A stretch of DNA of 64,000 nucleotides from Casuarius casuarius (GCA_003342895.1 PTFA01000191.1:854589-918588); one strand, 5' to 3'. Positions 13,930 through 28,900 are shown, numbered from the stretch's first letter. A program made the numbers and translations. The notes: a model not told the origin generated them from the letters alone.

Positions 13930-16900
13930 GTACATATATATGTACAAGATTACACCTGATAGATACTGTTTCTTTTTGCAAATAAAATCTATTTTCCAAG
14001 TGCTTCAGCTCTCAGAGTAATTCAGTTCTTAGAGTAATTTTATAGTTTGAATATCCTAGTTGATTCGGTATCCAAATTAAAAAAATACCATTTGTTAGTT
14101 GCTTCAAAACACAACAGCACATTCAAGGAAGCTAGGATTTATCTACATTCTCCCTGCAAGCTGCAGAACATATTAATTGCTAAATTAGAAAGCAATTTGC
14201 TGCATAAACATGAGCAAATCAAGAGAGGCCTGCTGCAGAATAACATCCAACTAGTCAAAAAACACACTAACACGTGAACACTCACGGACTACAATACAGA
14301 TTATGTAACTTCATGTGGTTCATGTATCACAGTCATATGTTGCTGAATTTCTGAACCGATGCGGNGGCCTTCATAACAAAGAAAACCTGATACTGTTAAA
14401 AACTTGCTTACTTTTGAAACTTAGTACTGTTGCTGCTCATCAGCACTACTTTGCTCATGCCATTCAAAACATTTGAATTTCCAGACTAAGGAAACTATAG
14501 TTCTAACCTACTGCTTTAAAAGCTCAAGGAAGAGGGGAAGAAATAAAATAAATTCCAACCAAACAAAACCAACCCACAAATTATAGAATATATGCTAATA
14601 ATGTCATCTGGAAAAAGGGACAAAACACTGAATTCGCCAGCCAGCTTGTCTACAGCCAAAGACATCACCAAAAAGGGTCAGAGAGTATGGAATATTTCAT
14701 GCTGTAGTACATGGGAAGCTATACTGCTTGTCTGCAGCCTAAGAAAAACTACGCATTACCATCAACGCTAGAATCTGAATAATAAGTTCAATTGTAATCA
14801 GCATTTTCTTTCTGGGCTTTACAAGTAGAGAAATTCTTAAAGCAAGGAAAAAAAAAATGTGCTACACAAGCACCATGCTAGAAGGTTTTGCATTTCTTTT
14901 AATGGGATCCAAACAGCTCCCTAAAAAAGCTCAATATGTGCAAGGTCAGAGGCATGACACCATGCAGTAACATCTTGCATGTTGTACAGTTTCATCTAAA
15001 CTTCCAGAAAGTGAACTTTGATGAGGTATATCAAAGCTTCATAATAAAGAACCATTGTGAAAAAGAAGGTAAGAGCGTCTCTCAACTGAGTACTACTCAA
15101 CTTTAAGCTACATCCAAAGCAAACCTGAAATACACAAATGCTGTAGCAAAGCCTGACAATCACCAGAAAAAGCAAGCTTAAGCTTTAAATTGCATGAAAC
15201 TGGGAGGGTAGGGGGAGAAGGTAAGAACATGCTTATGCCCCACCCCCACCCCCACCCCCCGCAAAAAACCCCACAAAATTAAAAAAGCATCCTTGTCAGG
15301 TGACTGAACCAAAACTCTTCAAGGAGGTGAAATAAATTGTAAGAGGACAGAAGTTCCTATCTGAGAGTATCTTCCATATCCCTAGATCTTTTGATATAGC
15401 AAGAATGGAGACACTTTCAACTTAGATCATTTCAAGCCTCTCTCTTTCTCAATACCTCAAAAAACATGAAAAAATATGGATGCATTTTGAAAAAATGCAC
15501 ATATGCAATCACTTGTATAGTAGTAACAAACAGTAAAGAAGTCATTTTAAAATCATGTTAGATCATCAGCATCACGGCTACTACTCGAGATATTTCAAAG
15601 CTCTATGAAGTACTAGAATGAATATAAATAATCTAAGCTCAGAATGCACATTTGCTCCTGCAATGCAAAAAGAAGTTATGCTTAAATGTCTATACTATTA
15701 AATGGCAATTTTTGGATGTTACAAGTAAATTAAAAGTTAAGGCCACAATGCCTTTTTAATTAGTATTTTTTGCGCGTATGCATTAGAGTCCCAAGACCAA
15801 GATGGTGTTATAGTGTGACATAATATTAGAAAAGTCATGAACTAGCACTGCTTGTTGTCCTTTCAACTTAGTAATTCTAAGAATGTATTCTTCACTCTCC
15901 CAGCCTGGGGTGATTAAAAAAAAATTGCTATTCCTATAAAACAAATGATAGTTTCTTCCACTCCAGTGTAGATCTTTAGCAATACCACTGTGAATTCCAA
16001 ACCGGCTATTGACATCTTGTTTGTACTTTCGTAGTACACTAATGTGAAATATTTTAAGAAACCCCACAGTGTGAAATAATATTGCTTTTTCAGAAAACAC
16101 ATAGATCTATTTAATGCTTAGTGCTTTGCTGCATCTATATGGTAATCCATTACAGCACACTTGAAATAGAAATTAGGTATTACTACTGATCAACACATCA
16201 GGGTATCTGTCAGTTCTTTTAACTGATTATCCATAGTTCTTTTTCTTCTGGACTTACTGCATGACTAGGAATAATGTTAAGTTTAAATCTTAGTTTACAC
16301 AGGATGCAGCTTTTTGAAAGATATATTTCTCTATTTTATCAAAGTAAAATAAAAAAAAAATACTAGGGTGTGTATTTCAACAGATTCACTCTGACTTAAC
16401 TAATACTGCAATTTCTTATAAAAAGGCTTTTATTCTTGCCAGCTTTGTTGAATCTGGTTGTGATTGGTAGCCTTGCACCTATTATGTTACACACTACACT
16501 GTTTTAGAACGAAAAGACAGCTAAGGTAGTTATCAAATCTTGCACTGAAGATGCCTAGACCCTGAATGTTTTCCAGCTTTACTTACACAAAACTGAAATG
16601 AGAAGCACTGTTGTTCTACCTGCCATAGTTAGGAAAAGCTATCCTGTAACACTGTATGCAGAGTGCCTTATTAAACAACGACGAAAAACAATGTTCTTGT
16701 TGGTTGCCTGTGAGTGCACATTCCAGGTCAATGACAAGTTCTGAATACAGTTAATTCCAGGGGGATGGACTCCCAGAAAAAGAATAGTGTTTTTGATACA
16801 ATCTGTACACGACAAGAAGTTCCTATTAGGGAGCTAGCAGGTGGATCTACCTTAAGCCAAGTCAAAGGTAGAGCAGTGCTCCTATGCCCTTATGTCCAAG

Positions 16901-19900
16901 TACTGTCTGCTTGGTGATGTCTGTACAAGAGTTTCAGAAGGTTCATTTAGTAAGATCTGCAGTAAATTAAAATCCTCCTGCTATTATTCACTGATTTAGG
17001 TGAAGTCAAGAGCTCAATGACATTAGTACGCCTGCAGCAAGTCAATCTAAATAAAGGGATATCCATTTGTTACATCAATAAAATATTTATAGTTATTTGT
17101 CAAGGGAGAACGTCTGCCCGAAGCATGTAAGCTACTCATTCTTCCCCCAGCAGGCATAACATAAGCAGTAAGATTTTTGAAGCAGACTATAAGCAACATA
17201 CAGTTAGAACTTACAACAGAACACTGCAAGGGTAACAGCTATTTTAAGAGCAATAACAGACGAGCCAATCAGAATCGTGGCAGAATAAACTAGAGAGAGT
17301 TCAGAAAGCCATTTTCTACGTGTTGGAAAGAATCACCCTTTAAGCAGTTTTATTGTTATAAACAAATAAGCTCTTTTTACCCTATCAGTCTTAAGAATCA
17401 GTCAACCTAGTCTGCATGACAGTGGCAATTACAGTATGTATTGGGCACCAACTGAAAAGCTGTAACAAAACCTAAAACCTGAATTCAAAGCAGAAACTCT
17501 TAATGATAGTGTAATTTCAAGTTTAACATCACCTTATGCAAGGGGAAATTAAGCCATCCTGCTGTATGAATATAAGAATACAAATAGTAAAAAAATGTTA
17601 AATAAAAGGATACCCTCAAGAAAGGGGAAACCAGGACCTCTGGCAAAGAGAACTCAACAATATCTTGATTTGATTATTCCTGGCAAAGAAATTTGTGGGT
17701 ACTTTTTACATTGTCCAGCTTCACTACACAATGTCATTGTGCAGAATTCACTTTTACTAATACATTTATTTAAATCAAAATGGAGCAAAGTAATAGAGGG
17801 CAACATCCCAAGATAAGCAAACCACTCTAAGAAAATGCTACAGATTAAAACTGGTAACATTATTAAAATGCAATAGCAAATTTATAGGCTTCAAGTATAA
17901 AAAGAACATCCTTTTGCAGAACCATAAGAATAGCAGGAAGCACAGCTCAAGTCTTCCCAAAAAATTATGAATGAAAACTACTGAAAGTTTCCCTGATGCA
18001 GATTTTTATGCAACTGAAAATGAACTGTTAAAATCACCACTGGCTTTAAGATTTCTGTTTTAAACTACTTAACCAACTTTGCTAATTCATGAAGTGGTAT
18101 GCATAAAGTGGAACTATAATGCAACAGAGGAGTTCTATATATTTAAAATATCCACAGCAATCTTAGTCTAGAGTGAAACAAAGTTTTGTATTTTTAACTG
18201 ATATTTATGTGTATTACTTCACAGTACTAAAAAAGAAGGGTATACTCCTAAGCTGCAGCAGTGAATAGTTTGATCAGGTCAAGCTGCTATCATAGCAGGC
18301 ATTCTGACAGATGCAGCACATTTATTGCATATTGTCTGGAATCTACTTTTCAAAAGGCTTGCTCACAGACTATACTCTATTATAAACTTCTACTGAATTA
18401 TCATGAGCACTTGCACAACAAGTAACTTGTGCACATCTGCAGCAATAAAATTTAGAATATACAGCTGCTTCTGTAACTATTACATTCAGATTCTGATAGC
18501 AGACCAATCAGTGTTTCAATGGATTTATATCACATCTTAATCTGAGTATGGGGCCATGTGTAGTTTATATTTAGATGTGTTGCTAATGACAACAGTACTG
18601 TATTAAAACCAGTAGTTAGTGATACAAAATAAACAGCTCAAAATACATCTGACCATGTTCAAACAGTTTGTTAGTTATCTCTGGAAAAATGCTTACTGTC
18701 ATACAAAAGCCAAGGCAGACTCATGAATTTGAGTTTGTCTCATACAAATACTGCCAAGGTTATTAGTACATTTATTTCCTTCTATTTTACATCTAATTAA
18801 TATTTAAATCTGCTTGCTGTATACTTCATATTCAGGATACTCCAAAATATCATAGGCACAATACACTGAAGTTTTGCTGCTGAACTTCTACAGAAGGTAG
18901 AAGGTCAAAACAGACAGATTCCTATATTCTAGTTTGATAACCATGCTTAGCCTCTCATTATTCCAGCAGTGCCAGGAGCATACAGAAGAAGGCTAGGCTT
19001 AACAAATAAGAGGGGCTAGAAGCAAAACCATACCAGGGCCAAGCCTTCAAGTCATGGAAAAGACTAATATGAGACACAATATGAACACCTTCTGAAAATA
19101 CATTGCAACTCTACAGGTGACTAAACCTTGCCAACGGGAAAAACAGAAGTTTTTCACATTGTTTCGGACTCTTAGGTAAAGCTGGGAAAAATAATATAGA
19201 TAATTGCAGGGGCTGTATCATTTCATGCATATCTATTTGGGAAGTGGTAAGGCCAAATCACCATTTAGAATATAAAACTGGATCTAAGAACTCCCTAATA
19301 TTAATTGTAAAGATTTTTTTCCAAAATGAACTAATGTTAACATCTCATATTACTCCCTTTTGATTAATAATTCTTTGTTGATTAACATAGTGTTTGATAC
19401 TATTATTAGGTGGCTAAGCAATGTAACTGATGTGAAAAATTAAGATTTCACTAAAAAGGAGCAGGAGCACTGCTTTTTAATTAGAACCAAGCCAACTTAG
19501 CTTTTAGAGCATTTGTGGAAAAGTATGTTACTTTTATTTAAAATATACACTAGGTGTCACTCAAGAACAGCAGCAAAAATCCCAAACTACACTAGAAAAG
19601 GAAGTCATGTAAGTTCCTCTCATAAGTATTTTTATTGATTCTTAAATAGTTAACCCCCAGCACCTGGATTCAGGATGTGCTAATCCAAAGTAATTACCTA
19701 CTTAGCTAATTAGAAGAAAACTCCAGGAAACCTGTTTCACACTGACATCAAATTAAATACGGCAAGCTTAATAATCAATCAGGTTTGTTTCCTATGGCTT
19801 ACAACAGGAATGTTTAATTACTTGGCATTTACATTTTCTCCTGTCCTACGTTCAGACGCAAGTATTGTCGGCCTGCACACTAGAAGGCCCTCTAAGAGTT

Positions 19901-22900
19901 TTCTTCCTACAATGCATTAAGTTATCAAGTGTTAGAGATATAAATGGACTGTAAACTTACTTCCAGTAGATAAAACTGGTAAATGAAGCAGATTGCTTCA
20001 AATTTCACATAAATATCTTGATTACTTCTTCCTCAAAGCTGTTGATGACTAAGTTATANTATAACTCTTCACAGTATGTATTTCAGTATGTCATATCCAT
20101 CTGTGTCCTTTGAATTCCATGAGTTTTCACAGCTTTTGATACTCTTTACCAGCCTTTAAGATGTTATCTCCATAGAGCATTTAAATTCATGTTTAAAATT
20201 AACCACACACTTCAGCACATCTCTGTTCAACAAAATACAAACACACTCATATACCCAAGCTTTTCAGTGACACTTAAGCGCACTACTAAGCAGTTTATTG
20301 AATCAAGACTAAAGTGACACATTGTTCAAACATAACTATGCATTTTTTCTTCTTCACATACTATATTCTCCTAATGTTTTTAACCCAAATAACAAAGTTA
20401 CTAGCCACCCATTTTCAAGACACAGGAAACCTATCTATTCACTTTAGCTGGGTGAGTAAGCACTAGCTGTTTTCCATTCAAAAACATAGCTACAGAAATT
20501 TACTTACTTGTTCAAGACCACAGAGCAACTGTATTAATAAGTTACAATTAAAATCCACTGCCTCACTCAGTGAATAAGGTGATACCTTCTCCATTTGGGG
20601 CTGCAGTGGGAGGAGGAAGTCCAACTTCTCCTACCACCAATACAGACTGAGTGGATATATTAGCTAATGTAACTTGACACTGCCTCATATAAAAATCATA
20701 AAGCAGGCTCTTTTGCTAATATTATAAGCAACAGAAAACAACTTGATTTTTAGATTTCAGTCTGAAAAGGTAGTCTTGTAGTTTAAGAAGGGAAGGAAGG
20801 CAGAAAATGAAGTGGCTAGAGCATAAAAGTCAGAAGATGAAACTGCAAAAAAACCCCACGATTTCATATCATTTTCATGACTATTTTTCATACTACAGGC
20901 ATGCTAGGCTAAATAGCATTTCAGTAGTTATAATATTTATACTCATAATAAACTACAAGTTAATACAAAAATGAAGCCACATACTTCTGTAAGGGTGTTT
21001 TGTTTTGTTTCTTTAAGGGAGGTACTATAGGAATTGAGAACAATGTTTACGATCCATTTTAATTTCAACTTCTAGGGTTCCATTGAAAGTTTATTTTTTC
21101 TACCACTCCTACCAAAAATAATCCACAATATAAACAGAGTTAGCACTTTGTATGTTACAGTTTCATCTGCTCCAGTGACACTTGCTCATATCCATATTTG
21201 GACAATAACTATACCCTAACTAAAGAGGTCCCCGGTTAAAACGATCTATCACAGTTCTATTCTTCTTTAATTAAATTAAAGCCATCCTAATTTGATTAAG
21301 CAAAAGTTAGGTAGTTAACATTTCTTCCATAGCCACTGTAAATGATATAAACAGCCCAAGTGCTGGTAATGTTTTACTCCCAGAAGCAAATCAAAATACT
21401 CCACTGAATTAAAAGAGTGAAGCAAATTAACATTTCACACACTCGGATCAAACTGATACACAGTAGTTGACAACTCTCATCCTTTTATTTTCATGGTATT
21501 GCAAGACCAAATACTGCAATCATAACAGATGCCTCCACCTGAAATGGATGGAACCCAAATTCCTCCTGTTACATGTTCAAAATAGACCAACACTGACCTT
21601 CATATTGACAAAACATAAAAAAAAAGGTACTATTAAGTACTCCCTTGAACCAGCCCTCTCCCCATGCAATGCAAAAGATCTATTTAATGGGGAAGGAAAG
21701 GGGGAGGACTATTTTGAAAACTTTAGCCTACCAGATGCTAGGCATCTCCCACATTCTACTGAAAAACAGGGCATTTTCATGGAGTTGACCCTTAATTAAG
21801 ATGTATATATTATTGTATGGTTTTCAATTTATTCTGAAAGAAATATGGGTGTATCCAAGACTCTGACTTAAACCTGAAAGATGGAAGTGAGCTTTAGAGT
21901 CTAAGTTACTTCTTCTCCCAATCCTGCTCCTCTTGATTTCTTGATTTTTCTAAGATTATTATATTTCAACAATACCACTTTCATGTAATCTCAAAGAATC
22001 AAGTCTTTAAGGTTTTAAGGTACAGTAGCATCACAGAAAAAAAGTTACATGTTCTCAACTTAATTGTTAAAAAAAATTCCAAATAAAATTTCTGTTCTTA
22101 AAAGCAAAGTGCAACACTTATAACATTTACATCTCAAAATGAGGTTACAGAAGTTGAATAAAAATTAGGTCCACTCCTCAATTTCACAAATAAGATGAGT
22201 ATTTCTCTAATATTTTCTTTATACCAGAAAAATGAAGAGTTTGTAATTCATTATCTTCTGCATCAGTTGAAACAAACACTTCATAATATTTGGACATTCT
22301 TACCAATGTTCCAGCAAAAAGATTATTTCAACCAAATGCCTTTTAAATATTTCCATCACAAGAAGGTATTAAGGAACAAGTATTTGTTACCATACCAAGA
22401 GTTCCATAATTGCAGCAACACAGATTTTCACCTTTATGGATGGAAACAGTGCTGCACAACACTCGAATTCAACACCACTGCTGTAACTACATAAGGCTTC
22501 TTCTCAAGTTACTGGGACTAGGAGTGAAACAGATGAGTTCCAGCTAAGCATATCTAGGACAGGCTTTGAATGCTCCTGCACTGAAATTACCCTCAACTTC
22601 TCACCAACAGTCAGAGCAGCAACAGTAGTCATGAGCATAAGGAAAGGATACTTTATGTTGCATGAGAGTGGTAGCCTGATGACATCCAGTCAAGAATTAA
22701 TTTGGGGAAGCTTTTCTCCTTCTGCTACACCACTCCTAGACACCACATCAGAATCATTTCACCCATTTTCATTATCCCCATGAGCTGGGGTTAAGGGTGA
22801 AGAGTATTTCGGGAGTCAGAAGCTTGACAGACAGACTGCCAAGAGGCAAAGCTCAGAACGACCACCTTGTAGGGAAGTTAGAAGTGATTTGTTAGAAGAG

Positions 22901-25900
22901 AAAAGACATGGTATAAGCACCTGTGACAAAAGATTGTGAGAGAAAAATTAGCTAAGCTAGCACTGAAACAAGAAATATACAGACGACAAGATCCCTCTCA
23001 CTAGCACATCCTCCGACTCCCCATATCACCATCAGACTTTCAGGTCCAAACATTCCTCAGACCTGAAGTGTTTGCATATGCAGAAGTTGCAGCAAAGCAC
23101 ATTTCAACAGTTAGAGGAAGCATATTCCAGTCTGGTAAGCCTTGTGTGGTTATAACAGAATTTCAAATTTCCTGTGGTGACGACTTCAAAACCACACAGA
23201 ATTTTCCTTTATATTCTTGAAAACGAGCCAAGTAAAGGCTCGTTTTGATGGTTACATTGAAACTAATATGGAAAGCCCCCATAACTAGGCTTAGCTACAC
23301 TTAACCTGCTTTTTACATTTCTCTTTCTTCTATGAAATCCCAAATTTGCATCAAACCCCATTGATGCTTGAATATATTGTTCAAAAATGAACAACATGAA
23401 CTGGAAAAAGAATTTGACTTTGCTAGCTGAAGTCCAAGTATTACAGTCCAAGACAACCTCAATGGAGACCATGCTGCAAGAGAATTTTGGATAGTAAAGA
23501 AGAAAAAGTTACAGGAGGTGACATAACTATTTATAAATAGATATTCTACTCATAATTAAGAGCCATACCTTCTTACCAAGAAGCTACCCACCTTCTTTAA
23601 AGTTCTAAAGTACTCTCATTCACTCTTTTCAAAATCTGAAATTTTGGCTGGCTATGTTAAACTTTCTCCCTCATATTACAAACTACCACAACATCAAGTG
23701 TGCTCAGTACTCTGGAAAAATTAGAAAGGACAAGGAAACTGAATGATTTGTAATATACTTAGAAGTGACACATCACTTTTATATCCTGAAGAGATTATCA
23801 GTCAAGAACTGCAAGGGGAACTATAATAGGCACACTGCTGCTGCAGTACAAACTCACTACATGAGATTTATTTCAGAATTAAGCACCTATGTTTTTACAT
23901 CTGTAAAATATTTATGATCTAACAGAATAAGATTTTTAGTTAATCTTTCCATTAAAATTTATCAGGAAGCCTCAATGGCTGAAGCTCAGAAGTCTTTTTT
24001 TTTTTGTTCAATCAACCTGTCTTCCAGCTGAGGAGAACAAATTAAGAAAATACTACTTAAGCACATATGACAGGGTTCTAAGCCAGATTTCAGACAACTC
24101 TGCAAGNTAAATTAGTTTACTTGTCTTTGATAAAAATCTCTTAACTCTGCATATTCACTCAAGCCAGACATTCCCAGGGCATAATAAACATTCTATTGTT
24201 TTTTGTATCTGAAAACTTAATATAGACCCTAGTTCTCTTCTGCCTTTCACCTTCTATAGTCATGGGCACTGTCATTTGATAGATCTCTTTTCACCTCTCA
24301 TTGTAAAGGTGCAAGTAAGCATATAATGACTAAGTTCTAAAACAAAAATTAGCTCCATGGTATGGAGAACTTACTTCAAAAAGAAAGAGAATGGAGTCCA
24401 GCTCCTCCCTTTGTGATTTATTTCCTGCAAGACAAAACAATAGGCTACCATAAATAAATGGTTTGATCATAAAACAGCTATAAAGTTATAATTTTCCTAT
24501 TCCACTGACGTCAAGGATGTTGAACTCAGTTCATTATTCTTCATCTTTCTCTCATGTCAAGAAGAGTAAGATGCTCTCAATTTCCAGTGCCCCTTTCAAT
24601 TAGAAAAGAGGAACATCTTTAGTTCCAAATCTACAAAGTATTATCATTGTGCTCATCTTCAAACAAGTGGCTATTTCTACTGACATATCTTCAACACTGA
24701 AAACTTTTCTGTGGATTTCAGGTAAGATGTTCAGTTGAACAGACATATGTGTATGCAGGACAAAGGCCTTCATAATTTCACAACAACATGTGAGGAGAGG
24801 TGTATAAATGCACAAGATCTGATTTTTGTGCTGAAGTGACACTTAAAGCCATAAACACATATTTAAAATCCTTTTCAGTTACCAATGACAGTTCAGCCCA
24901 CCATTTTCCATGCTTGCCACTCTTCTGATACCACAAAATTAAGATGGTTACTAATACTGTACTTCATGAAACTGTAAATATACATAATTGCGGATTACAT
25001 ATACTCATTAGATAACAGAATCTAACAATACTTTCGCAAACAGTTACAGAAAACTGATTCAACAAGATTTCTGGCAAAACTCTAGAACTTACCTTTTTGT
25101 TTCAAGCTATTTTCCAGTGTTATGAAGTTTTCATAGAAGATAAAATAAATTTGAGAATAATTGTTCTCAAAAAATTGCTTCAGGTCACTTCCATCCACAA
25201 TATCTGAGGAGAGGAACAAACTGAGTTATTACAGAACATCAGAAACCCAAAAAAGTTTTTTTAAACACACACTTAGTATAATAGAATAAAATAAATGTAG
25301 TACAAAATAATTATGACTATTTCATTAAAAAAAAGTGGCCATATATCACCTCTATAGAAATTCTTAATCTGAGAGAAACGTTTTTGTTATCCAATATTAA
25401 GACTGTCTGTTACTAAAAGAATTCCCCAGTTCTTTAAACATAGATTACATACATCATTATTCCAAATTTGATGCTTCTTGCTAAACAGAGGTATACATTA
25501 CTGAAGATTCTCCTCTGTGACCCAAACTTTAGAGTAGAGGAATTGAACTGGAATGCAGCAAAGGTACTATATGGCTGAGTCACAGAGTTGCATAGTTCAA
25601 TTCACTTGACAGCTGAGGGAGTGGGAACTCCAGTGAAATTGAGTTTGCACAGTAGCAGAAACTGCTAGGAAACTGCTAGCAGAAACCCAGTTGTTTGTTT
25701 GGGTTGCCACAGAAGCTTTCAGATCTCCCTCTCTGGTCATACTTTGCTTTAAAATTAGCTGCTTGCATTCATCTATTCAATAAACAACTTGAAGAATATA
25801 GATGACTTTAATAAAGATCTCAAGTAACAAGAGTCCTGGGGGGGCAGAGAGGGGCAGAGAGGGGCAGAGAGGGGCAGAGAGGGGCAGAGAGGGGCAGAGA

Positions 25901-28900
25901 GTGAGCACGCGCGCGCGGGGCAGGGCGGTATTACTTCGCACCCTTTTGGATCTAGTGAAATGGCTAAGATACTGGATTGGAAGGGCTACAACCTCATCTT
26001 ACCAGCATAATAAGACTATAGTCTTATAGCCTTGGTCCTAGAGCAGGGGGGAAAGAAAAAGGAAGGGAAAAAAGGAAGGAGAAAAAAAAAAACCACACCC
26101 ACACCCAGAAACCCCCAGCACTTGCGGTGGGGGGGGTTAAAACTGCAAACATAGGTGACTGAGTTCTGGAAAGACCTTCCAGAATAGAAAACTTTCTCCA
26201 AATGATAGATGCAGCATTCTACTAGATACTGACATATTGCTTTACTCTAGTTCAAGGTAGCCATGGAGACCCACTGCCTACCTAAACAACATCAGAAAGA
26301 AGATGAAAGATTAATCTAGCATCAAAGAATGAACAAAGCTCAGGTACATTCAGTCTAAAAAAAAGAAGAAAAGCAGACTCAGTTGTCATTCAGTTGTACA
26401 ATTAATAGTGATTCAGAATGTCAAAATTAATTAAAGAGCACAACCTGCTCTTTTATAGGGACACAAGGGCCAAGTCCAGATTGGAGCCTGATGCAAGCCA
26501 GCTAAAACACACCACTAGAAGTTGTTAAAAGAGTTTTGCAAAAAACAAAAAGCATTTCCCCCTCCTAATTCCCCGGCAAAAAGCTGGGGCTAAAGCAGGG
26601 TATCATCAGAGAGGGAAGACAACGGCAAGCTTTAACCTTGGTATTATCCCTGTGAAGGTGGTATTTTGCCAGCTAACGATGACCAGAAGCGATCCAAAAG
26701 ATTAGGATTAACAGACTAGGCAGAACAATCTCGGAGAAGGCTCATTCATATCATCAAAGGAAGACCCAAGAGACCTGAAGTTACCAGCAGTTACTCTCAG
26801 TACCTGCTCAGCTAATGAGGATAGCTACCTCTCCCAGGTTTTGACGACCTTGTCCTAAACATGCCAAACATCAAAGTGGTTGAACTGCATACTGTGAGTA
26901 TATACAATTCATTAAAAGAGATGGAGAGAAGACAGTATGACCCATAACCAAACATACAAGCAAAGATGATTACAGGAACCTGTGATGTTTGTCATTTTTC
27001 ACCAGGACACAAAAAAAAGCCTTAAGAACACACTTTGGTAAACCCATTACTTTTTAGCCTGTTCAGTAGCTGATGACACTAACAAAGAGTCCTTCATGAA
27101 CAATTTTTAAGTTAATATGTCAATTATACACTACTCAGTAGCCACTATGCAAGGAACAGAGACAATACGAAGAATCCTTGGCAAGCCTGACAGAACGCAC
27201 ATGCGTGTGCGCACATACACACACACACACAAAAGTCTTCAAGGGTAGAATAGCGCTTGTATATTAAGCAGAGAAAGCCTGTAAGACAGCTGTCAAAAAT
27301 ATCTTTGAGAAAAGGGGCAAAACCCAGTGGAGACTAGAACAGAGTCTTTTTCATGAGGAGCTGCTACAGTACTTCCAGTGCTTTGTTGAAATGGACAGTG
27401 TACAGAAATGTACATGAACATACAGTGTTTGTGAGACTAAGGAGCTTGAGAAAACCAATTTTTGGTGCCTTCCTGAGGAACTGCAACAGGGGATCTGTTC
27501 CCAGTAATGGAAGCAGTTTTTGTGCACAACAGCTGGGAGAACACCACAGCAATCCAGGGAGGAACGGACAGCTAGCTGACAAGGGAGGGAGGTGAAGCCC
27601 TACCTGATACTTGGGCATCAGACAACATCCTATCCATTCTGCTAGACACAGGGAGGTAAGATCATGCAGGTAACAATCAGTCCCATTCACAGGAAAGAGC
27701 TCTAGTTTTCTGGCTGTCAGCAATCCCTTTGGGTAAACGTACTCAAGATGACAATCTTTTCTGCTAGTTCCTTAACTTTCTCCTACTTGAGCATCAACTT
27801 CAAAGACCATCATGCAGAGTAAGTTCCTTTGATTTGTCTCTCAACTGGGAAGGTACATTCTTAAGAAAGCAGAGACTGATGCAGAGAGGAAACTTACTAC
27901 TGTAGCCTTAATGTTTTGCATAGTCATTTAAATGCCTTAGATATTGAACATAAAAAGTGAAAGAACCATGCAAAGAATTTCATAGCATTTAAATGACTGA
28001 TACCTAACGATTAAAAACAGTAAAACATACCCTTACTGAGCAGCAGGAAGGCACATGGGAATTTTAGACAGCACTGGTAAAGTGATCTTTTTACATGATG
28101 TGTAAAAGTATGATTAGCTCCCAATGTAACATTGATTCCTGAATGAGTTAGACTCTGGCACTGTATTACTGTAGCACAAATATAATTGATTGAGTCTAAA
28201 CTTTCATAGTTATTTAAATAAAACAAATTGACTGGGAGTCTGGCCAAAACATTTCATAGGTAGCAGCATGTTACAAGGAAAAAAGGACAGAAGCACCTAA
28301 GAAGTAGTCACACTTAATTTCTGAATGTCATCAGTTGTACCAGCCAAAAACATTACATTAAAAAGAAAGGCCAAATTCATGTATTTTTATTTGTAATGAA
28401 GCTTAAAGTCACAGATTTTTTTAATTAGTCAAGCATATAATCTGTAAGTTTATAGCAAACACCTTGATTCAATTTTCTATAATTAAAAATTTGTCCTGGA
28501 GAGACACTTGACAAAAGAAAGTTTATTTTTACTTTCATGACAAATTTAATTCAGTAATCNGACCCTCTACAGGGTTAGACTTGTATCAAACAGACAGTAA
28601 ATTGTTTCTGTAAACTAAAAGAATCCTAACACCAAACATCCCATCTAAATAGATCAAAGTTAAGATTGCCAGTAAGATCAAATGGGAGTACATTAGAGAG
28701 TAAAGTTATTCATTACAAAAATATATATTGCTTAAGGGCCAGAGAAATTTCTTGTCATGTTTTTCAGGATACAGTATAGAAACCATACAATCACAAAAAC
28801 ACAGACTGGCACCGAAGCAAAGGAGGAGGAAGAGGACCACACTGCAGAGTACCACTGTGACATAATAAATATTGATATCTGAAGACTTTCATTACCACAG

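Larger units (their letters stand above)
10703..24374 (-). other. RALGAPA2: RALGAPA2 intron 3
   Basis: A 13,672-bp AT-rich intron with donor GTAAGT and acceptor TTTCCCGCAG. It contains two TA/CA microsatellites (12436-12478 and 13899-13945), a C-rich G4/i-motif block (15238-15260) and a perfect hairpin (23220-23246). It also has isolated N bases at 14365, 20059 and 24107. All ORFs of 60-110 codons in it lack recognisable domains. I saw no nested gene, no CR1 copy and no RNA gene. Confidence 0.88.

Noticed and set aside
13737..13985. ORF with [15 protein letters not shown] segment
   Set aside because: It is a translation of the TA/CA microsatellite and is not a protein.
23220..23250. Rho-independent terminator-like hairpin followed by T-run
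   Set aside because: Bacterial-type termination has no meaning in this eukaryotic intron. It is kept only as a structural hairpin.
25841..25900. CRISPR-like array
   Set aside because: The repeats are 10-bp head-to-tail copies with no spacers, in a vertebrate intron. This is a minisatellite-type tandem repeat.
25802..26029. ORF with repeated [10 protein letters not shown] units
   Set aside because: It is simply the translation of the six-copy decamer repeat and has no independent support.
27353..27723. Opposing ORFs (80 and 119 codons) in intron 1, considered as a retrocopy or LTR remnant
   Set aside because: I found no recognisable retroviral or host protein motif, no poly(A) tail and no flanking repeats.
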